Source of the DNA: an uncultured Bermanella sp.
GTDB taxonomy: Bacteria > Pseudomonadota > Gammaproteobacteria > Pseudomonadales > Oceanobacteraceae
Reading direction: 5' to 3'
Assembly: GCA_913058575.1 (NCBI GenBank)
Contig: CAJXRF010000023.1
Span: 1-64,000 of the forward strand
DNA length: 64,000 nucleotides
Under the pieces are notes generated by a model. That model saw only the letters and a program-made list of their open reading frames with translations, searched no databases and was not told the origin of the DNA. This document shows, piece after piece, positions 49,622 through 58,651 of this stretch; the first letter of the stretch is position 1, and each line of letters opens with the position of its first letter. A program made the position numbers and the translations under genes.

Positions 49622-49781
49622 ATGCATGCCTTTATCTTTCATTTTTTCTAAAATTTTAATTTAAAGAATTGCAAAGCAGTCGCACTTTAATCGATTTCCT
49701 TATCACTAGAATGCCGCCTACCTTAGATCACTCTACCAATAATATTTTGATCTAAATTTAGCTAAAGCTTGGGGGCTTTAT

Positions 49782-50135
49782 ATGCAGAAATTAATTTTAT
49801 TGTGCGCAGTTACTCTATTAGCTGCCTGTGGTAGCGACAGCGATAGTAATGATGGAGACCTAAATACAGGGAACTTATCAGTACGCTATGATGCTGATCC
49901 TTTAGGCTTCTGTATTCAAATTGACAATCTATCGGGAAGTTTTGCTAGCGAACTTACTAGTGAGTCTGAGGGATTATATGAATACGGTATTTGCCCCGAT
50001 CAATACTCTTATAAATGTGATTGGGATAAAGAAGGCTTGGCAGGAACTACTTACTTTACAAGTGACTATGGTTTCAGTAATGCTGCTATGTATTGTAGTA
50101 ATAATGAAATTCAAGGGTCATTTAGTACTCTTTAA
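49782..50135 (+). CDS. Small putative lipoprotein, cysteine-rich
   Basis: Encodes 117 aa. The start MQKLILLCAVTLLAACGSDSDS is a signal peptide with lipobox LAAC. The mature protein is short and acidic, with six or so cysteines (FCIQ, CPDQ, YKCDWD, MYCSNN), likely forming disulfides. No family is recognised. A terminator follows. Confidence 0.7.
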   Translation: MQKLILLCAVTLLAACGSDSDSNDGDLNTGNLSVRYDADPLGFCIQIDNLSGSFASELTSESEGLYEYGICPDQYSYKCDWDKEGLAGTTYFTSDYGFSNAAMYCSNNEIQGSFSTL

Positions 50136-50152
50136 TGCTATTACTGGACAAT

Positions 50153-50183
50153 AAAAAATGCCGCTAATTAGCGGCATTTTTTA
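50153..50183. terminator. Bidirectional terminator
   Basis: AAAAAATGCCGC-TAATTA-GCGGCATTTTTT: a perfect stem with A and T tracts between the lipoprotein gene and the convergent serA. Confidence 0.88.
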
Positions 50184-50204
50184 TTGTTTAAATATCGTTA
50201 AATA

Positions 50205-51434
50205 TTAAAACAAAACACGAGCACGGATAGTGCCTTCAACTTCTTTCACTTTCTCAAGTGCTAACTTACCCGCTGTACTTTCAACATCAATTACAACATA
50301 GCCAATGTCGGCAGTGGTTTGTAAGAACTGACCTAAGATGTTGATGTTGTTTTCAGCAAAGATGGTGTTAATGGCATTCAGCACGCCTGGCACATTTTTG
50401 TGGATGTGCAAGATACGGTGGAATTCACCATGCTGAGGCAAGGCAACCTGTGGAAAGTTAACCGCAGAAAGCGTAGTACCCGTATCAGAATACGTACCGA
50501 TTTTCTCGCCCACTTCTTTACCTATGTTAGCTTGTGCTTCTTGAGTAGAGCCACCAATGTGCGGAGTAAGAATGACGTTGTCTAGGCCACGTAGTTCAGA
50601 TACAAACTCATCCTTGTTACCTTTAGGCTCGGCAGGGAATACGTCAACGGCAGCACCACCTAAATGACCGCTCTTAATGGCATCGGCCAAAGCTGGAATG
50701 TCTACTACTGTGCCACGTGCAGCGTTAATGAATAGGCCGCCTTTCTTCATTTTGGCAAACTGATCGCTTGCCATCATGTCTTTGGTGTCGGCTGTTTCTG
50801 GAACGTGTAAAGACACGATATCAGACATGGCCAATAGCTCATCCATGGTCTCTACTTGCTTGGCATTACCTAAAGACAGTTTAGTAATGGTGTCGTAGAA
50901 ATATACATTCATACCCATGGCTTCAGCCAATACAGACAACTGAGTACCAATGCTGCCGTAACCTACGATACCTAGGTTTTTACCGCGAATCTCGTAGCTG
51001 CCTTCAGCCGACTTGATCCAGCCGCCACGGTGACAAACTGTGCTTTTCTCTGGAATGCCGCGCAACATTAGAATGGCTTCGGCCAATACTAGCTCGGCAA
51101 CAGAGCGAGTGTTTGAGTAAGGGGCGTTAAATACTGGAATACCACGCACTGCAGCGGCAATTAGGTCAACTTGGTTAGTGCCAATGCAGAAGCAACCTAC
51201 GCCAATTAGCTTTTCGGCCACGGCAAATACGTCTTCAGTTAACTGAGTACGTGAACGAATACCCACAAAGTGTGCATCTTTAATTTTTTCTTTTAACTCG
51301 TCACCGGCCAGAGCCGTTTTAACGTACTCAATGTTGGTGTAACCCGCAGCTTCAAGGGTATCCAGCGCGCTCTGGTGAACACCTTCTAACAGAAGAATAC
51401 GAATTTTGCTTTTATCCAAAGACTTATTGGTCAT
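50205..51434 (-). CDS. serA: D-3-phosphoglycerate dehydrogenase
   Basis: Encodes 409 aa, E. coli-like length. It oxidises 3-phosphoglycerate at the head of serine synthesis. NAD motif LGIVGYGSIGTQLSVLAEAMGMNV; catalytic ARGTVVD Arg region, then AEPKGNKDEF, and LTPHIGGSTQEAQ with the catalytic His. The C-terminal ACT domain (VPGVLNAINTIFAENNINILGQFLQTTADIGYVVIDVES) allows serine feedback inhibition. It is divergent from the FAD dehydrogenase gene (51733), which in Pseudomonas recycles the D-2-hydroxyglutarate by-product of SerA. Confidence 0.95.
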   Translation of the reverse strand: MTNKSLDKSKIRILLLEGVHQSALDTLEAAGYTNIEYVKTALAGDELKEKIKDAHFVGIRSRTQLTEDVFAVAEKLIGVGCFCIGTNQVDLIAAAVRGIPVFNAPYSNTRSVAELVLAEAILMLRGIPEKSTVCHRGGWIKSAEGSYEIRGKNLGIVGYGSIGTQLSVLAEAMGMNVYFYDTITKLSLGNAKQVETMDELLAMSDIVSLHVPETADTKDMMASDQFAKMKKGGLFINAARGTVVDIPALADAIKSGHLGGAAVDVFPAEPKGNKDEFVSELRGLDNVILTPHIGGSTQEAQANIGKEVGEKIGTYSDTGTTLSAVNFPQVALPQHGEFHRILHIHKNVPGVLNAINTIFAENNINILGQFLQTTADIGYVVIDVESTAGKLALEKVKEVEGTIRARVLF

Positions 51435-51732
51435 TTTCTGGGCCTTGTTTCAAAAATAATCTTATTCAACGCTGCCGCGACACTCATGATAAGGGTGGTG
51501 TTGGCGAGGCTGAGCACCGGCTTTATTGCCTGACCTTCTTGGGGTCGTCATCAGCGGTGCAAAGTGGGTCAATAATTTAGGCGCGTATGGTATCATATTC
51601 CCCTTTGAAAGAAGCCATAGAGGCGCGAAATGTATGCAAGTGCAAGTGCATAAAACTCATACTCGCCCATTTATAGCTGTTTCGGCTTCTTCTGCTTTAT
51701 TACATTATTAAGATTTTAGGGTCGGGGATTTT

Positions 51733-53127
51733 ATGAGCCAAGCACAGATAGTAGACCAACTTCAGGCAATTGTGGGTGATGACAAGGTTAAAACAGACCT
51801 AGACTCCCTTGAAACCTGGGGTAAAGACTGGACTAAAATCTACGCGCCAAAACCTTTGGCCATTGTGTTTCCAAATACCACCGAGCAAGTAGCCGAGGTG
51901 GTAAAACTGGCCAACCAGCTAGAATTCGCCATTGTGCCATCAGGTGGGCGTACTGGCTTAAGTGCCGGTGCTGTGGCTTCAAATGGTGAAGTGGTGGTAT
52001 CCCTTGACCGCTTCAACACCCTTACCGATTTTAACCTGACCGATCGTACTGTGCGTTGTGGCGCAGGTGTGATTACCGAGCAGTTACAAGACTTTGCGCA
52101 AGAGCAGGGCCTTTACTATCCGGTAGATTTTGCCAGTGCAGGCTCTAGCCAAATTGGCGGCAACATAGGCACCAATGCCGGCGGCATTAAAGTTATTAAA
52201 TACGGCATGACTCGTGATTGGGTGGCGGGTCTTAAAGTGGTTACCGGTAAAGGTGACATTTTAGAATTAAACAAAGACCTTGTGAAAAACAACACTGGCT
52301 ACGATTTACGCCAACTCTTTATTGGTGGCGAAGGCACCTTGGGTATTATTACTGAAGCCACCATGCGCTTAACTCGATTGCCTAAAAATTTGAATGTGTT
52401 GGTGTTGGGTGTACCTGATATGAACGCGATTATGGATGTATTGCATGCCTATCAAGGCAAGATGGATTTAACCGCGTTTGAGTTTTTCTCCCATAAAGCC
52501 ATGAGCAAAGTAGTTGCCCGTGGTGATGTACCGGCGCCATTTGAAACACAAGCCGAATATTATGCGCTGCTTGAATTTGAAGCGTTAAGCGAAGGAGACA
52601 TGGACATTGCCATGGAACTATTCGAGCACTGCATGGAGCAAGGCTGGGTATTAGACGGTGTTATTAGCCAAAGTGAAACCCAAGCTAAAAACCTATGGCG
52701 CTTGCGTGAAGACATTAGTGAGACCATCAGTGAATGGACTCCCTATAAAAATGATATCTCTGTAGTGGTCTCTAAAGTGCCGCCTTTCCTTGCTGAAATT
52801 GAAGCTGTGGTCACTAAAGAATATCCAGATTTTGAAATTATTTGGTTTGGTCACATCGGTGACGGTAACCTGCATTTAAATATTCTTAAGCCGGACGCGT
52901 TGGCCAAGGAAGAATTTTTTGAAAAATGTGCCAAGGTGAGCACTTGGGTATTTGAAATTGTTGAAAAATATCAAGGCAGTGTTTCAGCCGAACATGGTGT
53001 GGGCATGACTAAAAAGCCGTATTTAGAATATACCCGATCAGCTGTTGAAATTGATTATATGCGCGCTATGAAAGGGGTGTTTGATCCTAAAAATATCATG
53101 AATCCAGGTAAAATCATCGACGCGTAG
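51733..53127 (+). CDS. FAD-linked D-2-hydroxyacid dehydrogenase (D2HGDH-like)
   Basis: Encodes 464 aa. The FAD_binding_4 domain is seen in PLAIVFPNTTEQVAEVVKLANQLEFAIVPSGGRTGLSAGAV and SSQIGGNIGTNAGGIKVIKYGMTRDWV. The C-terminal FAD oxidase domain holds WFGHIGDGNLHLNI, a metal-binding motif, and SVSAEHGVGMTKK. This is the profile of bacterial D-2-hydroxyglutarate dehydrogenases, which pass electrons to a quinone or ETF. The divergent serA makes D-2-hydroxyglutarate as a by-product coupled to its own reaction; this pairing is known in Pseudomonas stutzeri. The function is inferred from that context. Confidence 0.88.
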   Translation: MSQAQIVDQLQAIVGDDKVKTDLDSLETWGKDWTKIYAPKPLAIVFPNTTEQVAEVVKLANQLEFAIVPSGGRTGLSAGAVASNGEVVVSLDRFNTLTDFNLTDRTVRCGAGVITEQLQDFAQEQGLYYPVDFASAGSSQIGGNIGTNAGGIKVIKYGMTRDWVAGLKVVTGKGDILELNKDLVKNNTGYDLRQLFIGGEGTLGIITEATMRLTRLPKNLNVLVLGVPDMNAIMDVLHAYQGKMDLTAFEFFSHKAMSKVVARGDVPAPFETQAEYYALLEFEALSEGDMDIAMELFEHCMEQGWVLDGVISQSETQAKNLWRLREDISETISEWTPYKNDISVVVSKVPPFLAEIEAVVTKEYPDFEIIWFGHIGDGNLHLNILKPDALAKEEFFEKCAKVSTWVFEIVEKYQGSVSAEHGVGMTKKPYLEYTRSAVEIDYMRAMKGVFDPKNIMNPGKIIDA

Positions 53128-53137
53128 CTTATTTTGT

Positions 53138-53162
53138 GTGAGGGCGCTTGCGCGCGATGACA
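53138..53162 (+). repeat. REP, left copy flanking the transposase
   Basis: Core AGGGCGCTTGCGCGCGATGA (53141-53160), a REP palindrome around GCGC-TT-GCGC, followed by CA. The right copy is its exact inverse complement at 53644-53663. Confidence 0.85.
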
Positions 53163-53195
53163 GTGTAAAATAGAAATTAAATCAAGGATGATTAA

Positions 53196-53636
53196 ATGCA
53201 CCCTAAAAAGGGTTCGAGATCACTGCGCAAAGGCCGCTTCTCCCATCAAAATAATGCTTATCATATTACCCTAGTAACACAGCACAGAAAGCCGGTATTT
53301 AAACACTTTCTGTGTGCTCGGCAATTCATTAAAAGCTTGAAAATGAGTGATGAAAAAGGCGTCACGCAAACACTCTGTTTTTGTATTATGCCTGACCATG
53401 TACATTGGCTTTTTATATTAAAATCAAACAACCTCTCGCAAGTCATCGCAAGAGTGAAATCCCATTACACTCGGGCATTTAACACAAAAATTTGGCAAGA
53501 TGGTTTTCATGATCACCTTATTCGTTCTAATGAAGACTTAATCAATGTTGCTAGATATATAGTCGCGAACCCGGTAAGGGCCAAAATAGTCGATAAAGTC
53601 GCTAATTATCCCCATTGGGATGCTATCTGGCTTTAA
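53196..53636 (+). CDS. REP-associated tyrosine transposase (RAYT)
   Basis: Encodes 146 aa of the Y1 transposase family. CFCIMPDHVHWLFIL carries the HUH metal motif (His68, His70), and ARYIVANPVRAKIV carries Tyr121, a candidate nucleophile near the C-terminus. RAYTs process REP hairpins found at their sides, unlike ordinary IS200 elements, and are usually domesticated. Here two perfect inverse copies of the REP core lie 40-60 bp outside the gene on each side. It sits between the FAD dehydrogenase and the FAH gene, in a conserved core region. Confidence 0.9.
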   Translation: MHPKKGSRSLRKGRFSHQNNAYHITLVTQHRKPVFKHFLCARQFIKSLKMSDEKGVTQTLCFCIMPDHVHWLFILKSNNLSQVIARVKSHYTRAFNTKIWQDGFHDHLIRSNEDLINVARYIVANPVRAKIVDKVANYPHWDAIWL

Positions 53637-53643
53637 TTAAAAA

Positions 53644-53669
53644 TCATCGCGCGCAAGCGCCCTCCTACA
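53644..53669 (-). repeat. REP, right copy flanking the transposase
   Basis: TCATCGCGCGCAAGCGCCCT (53644-53663), then CCTACA, the exact reverse complement of the left REP core over 20 bases, extended by TGTAGGAG on the complementary strand. Confidence 0.85.
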
Positions 53670-53682
53670 TGGGTATTTAAAT

Positions 53683-54342
53683 ATGTTTCAGCATCAAACT
53701 ATTCACGGTGAAAAACTTAACGCTCCTTTAGGAAAAATAGTTTGTGTGGGGCGCAACTACGCCGCCCACGCAAAAGAATTAGGCAATGAAGTGCCTAGCT
53801 CGCCCTTGTTATTTATTAAGCCAGCCACCGCGGCGGTTGAATTAGAAAAACCATTTTCAATTCCAAGTGATATGGGGTCAGTGCATCACGAAGTTGAAGT
53901 TGCATTACTTATTGGTAAAACAGCCAGCGCTATTACTGAAGATAATGCCTGGGATTATGTGAGTCATGTGGGCGTTGCACTAGATTTAACCTTGCGTGAC
54001 GTACAGGATAAATTAAAAGAAAAGGGCCAGCCTTGGGAAATGGCCAAAGCGTTTGATGGCTCTTGTCCGTTAACCAGCTGGGTACCCCTGAGCCAGATTC
54101 GCGATAAAAACTGCATTCAAATTCGTTTAGAGCGAAACAGTGAAATGAAGCAAGATGGTTACAGTGACCAGATGATTACTTCCATTCCAAAACTCATCAG
54201 CTATATAAGTCAGTTTTTTACCCTACAAGCAGGTGATGTTATTTTAACGGGTACACCAGCAGGAGTTGGGCCACTTCATAGTGGTGATGTTGTAAAAGCG
54301 ACACTCGATGCTCGTTATGAATTTTCCAGTAAGGTTTTATAA
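53683..54342 (+). CDS. Fumarylacetoacetate hydrolase family protein
   Basis: Encodes 219 aa. KIVCVGRNYAAHAKELGNEVPSSPLLFIKPATA is the start of the FAH fold; HHEVEVALLIGK carries the metal-binding Glu pair, and TGTPAGVGPLHSGDVV the end. Members split C-C bonds in beta-diketones, isomerise homoprotocatechuate products or act as oxaloacetate decarboxylases. The short length (YcgM/FAHD1-like) would fit acylpyruvase or oxaloacetate decarboxylase. The exact substrate is unknown. It is followed directly by a small membrane gene (stop and ATG adjacent), so the two are translationally coupled. Confidence 0.88.
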   Translation: MFQHQTIHGEKLNAPLGKIVCVGRNYAAHAKELGNEVPSSPLLFIKPATAAVELEKPFSIPSDMGSVHHEVEVALLIGKTASAITEDNAWDYVSHVGVALDLTLRDVQDKLKEKGQPWEMAKAFDGSCPLTSWVPLSQIRDKNCIQIRLERNSEMKQDGYSDQMITSIPKLISYISQFFTLQAGDVILTGTPAGVGPLHSGDVVKATLDARYEFSSKVL

Positions 54343-54537
54343 ATGAAAAATAAACCGGAATTATTCAATTGGTTTAAAAAACCGCTTAATTGGTGGTTAG
54401 GGGTCTTGCTAGTGGTAAATGGCACTTACCTTGTGCGAGGCATAGACGGCTGGGATGCAGCTGTGCCCATTGGAGCCACTTCAATAGTAGTTGGCTTAGT
54501 CATGGTGATGATGTTGGGGAAGGTAAAAGAAAAATAG
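54343..54537 (+). CDS. Small membrane protein coupled to FAH gene
   Basis: Encodes 64 aa with two hydrophobic helices (LNWWLGVLLVVNGTYLVRG and AVPIGATSIVVGLVMVMML) and a basic tail. The ATG follows the stop of the preceding gene without a gap, so translation is probably coupled. No family is recognised. Confidence 0.65.
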   Translation: MKNKPELFNWFKKPLNWWLGVLLVVNGTYLVRGIDGWDAAVPIGATSIVVGLVMVMMLGKVKEK

Positions 54538-54554
54538 AAAGTTTAAGAATATTG

Positions 54555-54589
54555 AAAAATACCGGGAGCACTTAGCTTCCGATATTTTT
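54555..54589. terminator. Terminator hairpin between FAH operon and rpiA
   Basis: AAAAATACCGGGAGC-ACTTA-GCTTCCGATATTTTT: an imperfect stem with A and T tracts on both sides, between convergent genes. Confidence 0.75.
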
Positions 54590-54607
54590 CAGCTTTATTT
54601 GGTATGT

Positions 54608-55282
54608 TTACTTTGCCAAGATTGTTTTCACACCCTCGCTTGTACCCATTAACAATACGTCCGCCGGACGGCAAGCAAACAAGCCATTTGTCACCACACC
54701 TACGATATCGTTAATACGCTGCTCTAACTCTATGGCGCTGCGAATGCCCATGTTGTGTAAATCTAAAATTACGTTGCCGTTGTCGGTGACCACCCCTTGG
54801 CGGTAAACCGGGTCACCACCTAGCTTTACTAATTCGCGGGCCACATAAGAGCGGGCCATGGGAATGACTTCTACAGGCAGTGGAAATTGGCCCAATACAT
54901 TCACCCATTTACTGTCATCGCATATACATACAAATTGCTTCGAGCTGGCGGCCACAATTTTTTCACGGGTAAGCGCAGCGCCTCCCCCTTTAATTAGCTC
55001 AAGCTTTTCATTGGTTTCATCCGCACCATCAATGTAAAACTCTAGTTCGCCAGCCGCGTTCAAATCGTACACGGTAATGCCATGGTCTTTTAGACGTTGG
55101 GCTGTGGCATCGGAGCTGGCCACGGCGCCATCAAACTTTTGTTTGTGCTGCGCTAGAGCATCAATGAAGCAATTGGCAGTGCTGCCAGTGCCCACGCCTA
55201 TGATGCTGTCCTCTTCTAGGTGAGGCAAAATGTAATCCACAGCCGCAAGGCCCACGGCCTGCTTTAATTGGTCTTGATTCAT
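54608..55282 (-). CDS. rpiA: Ribose-5-phosphate isomerase A
   Basis: Encodes 224 aa from the ATG at 55282 ([18 protein letters not shown]), the usual E. coli-like start; a longer frame begins at 55345. It interconverts ribose 5-phosphate and ribulose 5-phosphate in the pentose phosphate pathway. Motifs: [55 protein letters not shown] with the catalytic Glu/Asp, and [16 protein letters not shown]. It is divergent from ilvA, a conserved neighbourhood in this group. Confidence 0.95.
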   Translation of the reverse strand: MNQDQLKQAVGLAAVDYILPHLEEDSIIGVGTGSTANCFIDALAQHKQKFDGAVASSDATAQRLKDHGITVYDLNAAGELEFYIDGADETNEKLELIKGGGAALTREKIVAASSKQFVCICDDSKWVNVLGQFPLPVEVIPMARSYVARELVKLGGDPVYRQGVVTDNGNVILDLHNMGIRSAIELEQRINDIVGVVTNGLFACRPADVLLMGTSEGVKTILAK

Positions 55283-55528
55283 GACGGGTAGTCTGGCTTT
55301 CTGCAAATAGGGTTTAAAGTTGATTATAGCGAATTCATGAGCCATATCGTATAGATACTGGAAAAAGATCCCTGTTTAGACGTGACTAGAATGAATGACT
55401 TATTTCTTGAGGAGGCTAAATACCCAGCTTTGTCTTTAATTACTAGAAAAAGGTACATTAATAGGAGGTTGGCGATACAATGGCGATTATTTTTTGCTTA
55501 ACCAAACGACTAATTTAACGAGATCTTC

Positions 55529-57040
55529 ATGGCGGTTAATTACATAAAACGCATTCTAGAAGCCAATGTATACGATGTGGCGGTAGAATCCCCTTTATCA
55601 CCCGCTAATTTTCTAAGTGAGCGCTTAGAAAATACCGTGCTAATTAAGCGCGAAGATGAGCAACCGGTATACAGCTTTAAGTGTCGTGGTGCCTATAACT
55701 GCATCGTTAAGAAATCTCCTGAAGAATTGGCCAAAGGCATTGTCACGGCGTCGGCTGGTAACCATGCGCAAGGGGTTGCGTTATCAGCACAAAAGCTAGG
55801 CATTAAAGCCACTATCGTTATGCCAAGCACCACTCCAGAAATTAAAGTAGCGTCGGTGCGCGCCCTAGGTGGCAAAGCCATATTGCACGGTGATACTTTT
55901 GATGAAGCCTTTGCCTATAGCCAAAAATTGGTGGAAGAAAAAGGCATGACCTACATCCACCCCTATGACGATCCAGACGTGATTGCCGGTCAAGGCACCG
56001 TCGCCATGGAAATCCTTCGTCAGCAGACGGGTCATATCGACGCTATCTTTGTGCCTGTGGGCGGCGGTGGTTTGGCTGCCGGTATTGCTGCATATGTGAA
56101 GTATTTACGCCCAGAAATTAAAGTGATTGCAGTAGAAAGTACTGAAAGTGCCTGTTTGGCGGCGGCCATGAAGGCTGGCCGCCGGGTTACCTTGCCTCAT
56201 GTGGGTATCTTTGCTGATGGTGTAGCGGTGGCTCAAATTGGTAAGCACACTTGGGAAGTATGCAAAGAGAATATTGATGAGGTTATTACCGTCACCCCAG
56301 ATGAATTATGCGCAGCCATTAAAGATATATTTGATGATACCCGAAGCGTAGCGGAACCTGCTGGTGCCCTTGGGGTAGCCGGTATGAAAAAATACGTAGA
56401 GCGTGAAGAGATTAAGGGGCAAACCTTGGTGGCCATTGAATCTGGTGCCAATATGAATTTCGACCGCCTACGTTACGTCAGTGAAATGGCCGAAGTAGGT
56501 GAGGGCCGTGAAGTAATTTTAGCGGTGACCATTCCTGAAAAGGCAGGCAGCTTTCAGACTTTTTGTAATTTGTTGGGTAAGCGCCCCATTACAGAGTTTA
56601 ACTATCGTTACGGCCATGACGACCTTGCGCAGATTTACGTAGGTGTAAAAGTGGTCGGGGGTAGCAAAGAAGATTTACTGAACGAGCTAAACGACAAAGG
56701 CTACCCAGTAATAGATTTAAGCCATGATGATATTTCTAAATACCATATTCGTCACATGGTGGGCGGTCACGCGCCTGAGTCTGTAGGCAACGAAATTCTT
56801 TATCGTTTTGAATTCCCAGAAAAGCCTGCAGCATTGCTTAACTTTCTGAAAAAACTCGGTAAGCGTTGGAATATTTCCATGTTTCATTATCGCAATCATG
56901 GCGCGGCAAATGGCCGTGTGCTGGTGGGTTTACAAGTGCCTAAAGGTGAGAAAAAAGAACTGAATGGCTACTTGAAAGATCTCAGTTATCCATTTTGGGA
57001 TGAAAGCGATAATCCAGCGTATAAACTTTTCTTAAAGTAG
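55529..57040 (+). CDS. ilvA: Threonine deaminase (biosynthetic)
   Basis: Encodes 503 aa. It converts threonine to 2-oxobutyrate, the first step of isoleucine synthesis. PLP lysine 51 in VYSFKCRGAYN, the phosphate loop PVGGGGLAAGIAAY, and two C-terminal ACT-like regulatory domains (IPEKAGSFQTFCNLLGKR and FPEKPAALLNFLKKLGKRWNISMFHYRNHG), so the biosynthetic, isoleucine-inhibited type. A terminator follows at 57074. It is divergent from rpiA. Confidence 0.95.
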   Translation: MAVNYIKRILEANVYDVAVESPLSPANFLSERLENTVLIKREDEQPVYSFKCRGAYNCIVKKSPEELAKGIVTASAGNHAQGVALSAQKLGIKATIVMPSTTPEIKVASVRALGGKAILHGDTFDEAFAYSQKLVEEKGMTYIHPYDDPDVIAGQGTVAMEILRQQTGHIDAIFVPVGGGGLAAGIAAYVKYLRPEIKVIAVESTESACLAAAMKAGRRVTLPHVGIFADGVAVAQIGKHTWEVCKENIDEVITVTPDELCAAIKDIFDDTRSVAEPAGALGVAGMKKYVEREEIKGQTLVAIESGANMNFDRLRYVSEMAEVGEGREVILAVTIPEKAGSFQTFCNLLGKRPITEFNYRYGHDDLAQIYVGVKVVGGSKEDLLNELNDKGYPVIDLSHDDISKYHIRHMVGGHAPESVGNEILYRFEFPEKPAALLNFLKKLGKRWNISMFHYRNHGAANGRVLVGLQVPKGEKKELNGYLKDLSYPFWDESDNPAYKLFLK

Positions 57041-57073
57041 TCTTTGATGAATTAATATTTATATGACTAATAA

Positions 57074-57102
57074 AAAAGCTCGCTATTAATGCGGGCTTTT
57101 TT
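57074..57102. terminator. ilvA terminator
   Basis: AAAAAGCTCGC-TATTAAT-GCGGGCTTTTTT: a stem with one mismatch and flanking A/T tracts, between ilvA and the convergent DUF1761 gene. Confidence 0.85.
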
Positions 57103-57115
57103 ATTTGTGAGCGTA

Positions 57116-57502
57116 TTAAAAGATTCCTTGGCACACAATCATAATCACCACCATACTCACTACAAAGCCGCATTCTATGGCGATGGCGGCATGGCTTTTT
57201 TGGCAATATAAACCACCTCCAGCCAGTAGCGTCACAATAGTCAGCGTAATAAGTGCGGCTGTGAGCAGTGCTTCATGGACAGCGGTAATCCCAATTAACC
57301 AAGCCAATAAAAAGGTTCCTAGGGCTTGAATCAGCATGGCGCCCATGGGCATGGCATCACCTTCTTTGTATTCTATTCTTACGCCTTTCATCCATTTTTC
57401 TGCAAACAGTTTAGGGGAATACCAAAGCCAGCCCAGCATGTAAGCAAAAAATGCCCCTATGCATACTGCTAGCCAGTTTACGTTATGAGTGAGCTCTTCC
57501 AT
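57116..57502 (-). CDS. DUF1761 membrane protein
   Basis: Encodes 128 aa from the ATG at 57502 (MEELTHNVNWLAVCIGAF); the frame from 57520 is longer by six residues. Four hydrophobic helices; the pattern AVCIGAFFAYMLGWLWYSPKLFAEKWMKG is the DUF1761 hallmark. Function unknown, inner membrane. It stands alone. Confidence 0.85.
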   Translation of the reverse strand: MEELTHNVNWLAVCIGAFFAYMLGWLWYSPKLFAEKWMKGVRIEYKEGDAMPMGAMLIQALGTFLLAWLIGITAVHEALLTAALITLTIVTLLAGGGLYCQKSHAAIAIECGFVVSMVVIMIVCQGIF

Positions 57503-57925
57503 TAGGTGCACCTTTTCCAATATTTAGTTAATAACGACACTCTAACTCAATGATAGTTGAATGTTTTATGAGCACTTAATTGGCCTAATTAGCCCTGTAC
57601 ATTTGTTTCATCTTGTAAATTTCAAACGCCTATAAAGACCAACAGTGTGACTGTAAGACAATCCTAACTTATTGATATATAAAGGAATAAAATATATAGA
57701 ACATTTGTACCTCAAATAAGTTAACAAACTGTAACAAAAGACTTTGAGGGCATAAAAAGGCCATGTTAATGTCTTGATCCCAATACGGACTGCAAAAATA
57801 ATAATCAAACAGCCGTGGCACCTCTTAACTATATTTAGCGTCATCTATAAAGAAGTGCCTGCACCTTGATTCATCATCCAGCAGATCTGTTAACCCGAAC
57901 AATAATAATCATCCGGGACAGAAAC

Positions 57926-58603
57926 ATGGCAGATAAATATAAAATCATTGGTCCATTATACGATTTTCTAAATGTAGTTTATGGCGGCAAGCAGTTCCAC
58001 AAATGTAAAACAGCCATGAACAACGATTTAAAAGCGGACGACACAATATTATTTGCAGGCGTTGGTCATGGTCGAGATGCCATTGATGCTGCCGAGCGTG
58101 GTGCTAAAGTAACGGTTGTTGATTTATCTGCCACCATGTTAAAAAATGTAGAAAAAAATCTTAAAGGTAAAAACTTTAAGCACCCCATTCGTTTAGTACA
58201 CAGCGATATTTTTGAATTTAATGAAGTCGGTGAATACGACCAGGTGGTCGCTAACTTTTTCTTAAATGTGTTCCCTGAAGACTTCATGTTTAAAGTCATG
58301 CAGCATCTAGCCACGATGGTGAAGCCTGACGGTCACTTTGTCGTGGGTGATTTCCATTATCCTAGTGGCAATATTCTTTCTAAAGCTTTTCAAAATGTGT
58401 ACTGGTATATCGCAGTGGGAATCTTCACTGTTTTTGCCAAAAACGCATTCCATAAAATTTACGATTACCCCAAACATATTGAAGCCATGGGCTTTAAAGT
58501 CACTAAATCAGAAGACGTTAATGTATTGTTTGTGCCGGCTCTTTGGTCCATGAAAGCACAACGAAAAGAAGTCATTAAACCTCAGCAAAAAGACGTTGCG
58601 TAA
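57926..58603 (+). CDS. Class I SAM-dependent methyltransferase
   Basis: Encodes 225 aa from the ATG at 57926; the frame starts at 57866 but begins better here. The Rossmann motif I reads ILFAGVGHGRDAIDAAERGAKVTVVDLS, with motif II and III following (ANFFLNVFPEDFMF, MVKPDGHFVVGDFHY). A hydrophobic C-terminal part (FQNVYWYIAVGIFTVFAKNAFHK) suggests membrane association and so a lipid or quinone substrate. The DUF2156 gene follows 48 bp later on the same strand, so the two probably act in one pathway. Confidence 0.82.
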   Translation: MADKYKIIGPLYDFLNVVYGGKQFHKCKTAMNNDLKADDTILFAGVGHGRDAIDAAERGAKVTVVDLSATMLKNVEKNLKGKNFKHPIRLVHSDIFEFNEVGEYDQVVANFFLNVFPEDFMFKVMQHLATMVKPDGHFVVGDFHYPSGNILSKAFQNVYWYIAVGIFTVFAKNAFHKIYDYPKHIEAMGFKVTKSEDVNVLFVPALWSMKAQRKEVIKPQQKDVA

Positions 58604-58651
58604 AGCAGGGTTATCCCTTGTCTTGCAATAATAAGAATATAGAGGCCCACA

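Noticed and set aside
51526-51711. 61-codon frame in the serA-dehydrogenase gap
   Set aside because: No ribosome-binding site, no family and composition unlike a protein; this gap must hold two divergent promoters.
57608-57844. 78-codon minus-strand frame
   Set aside because: Low-quality composition, no ribosome-binding site and no domain; the region is likely promoter and leader DNA.
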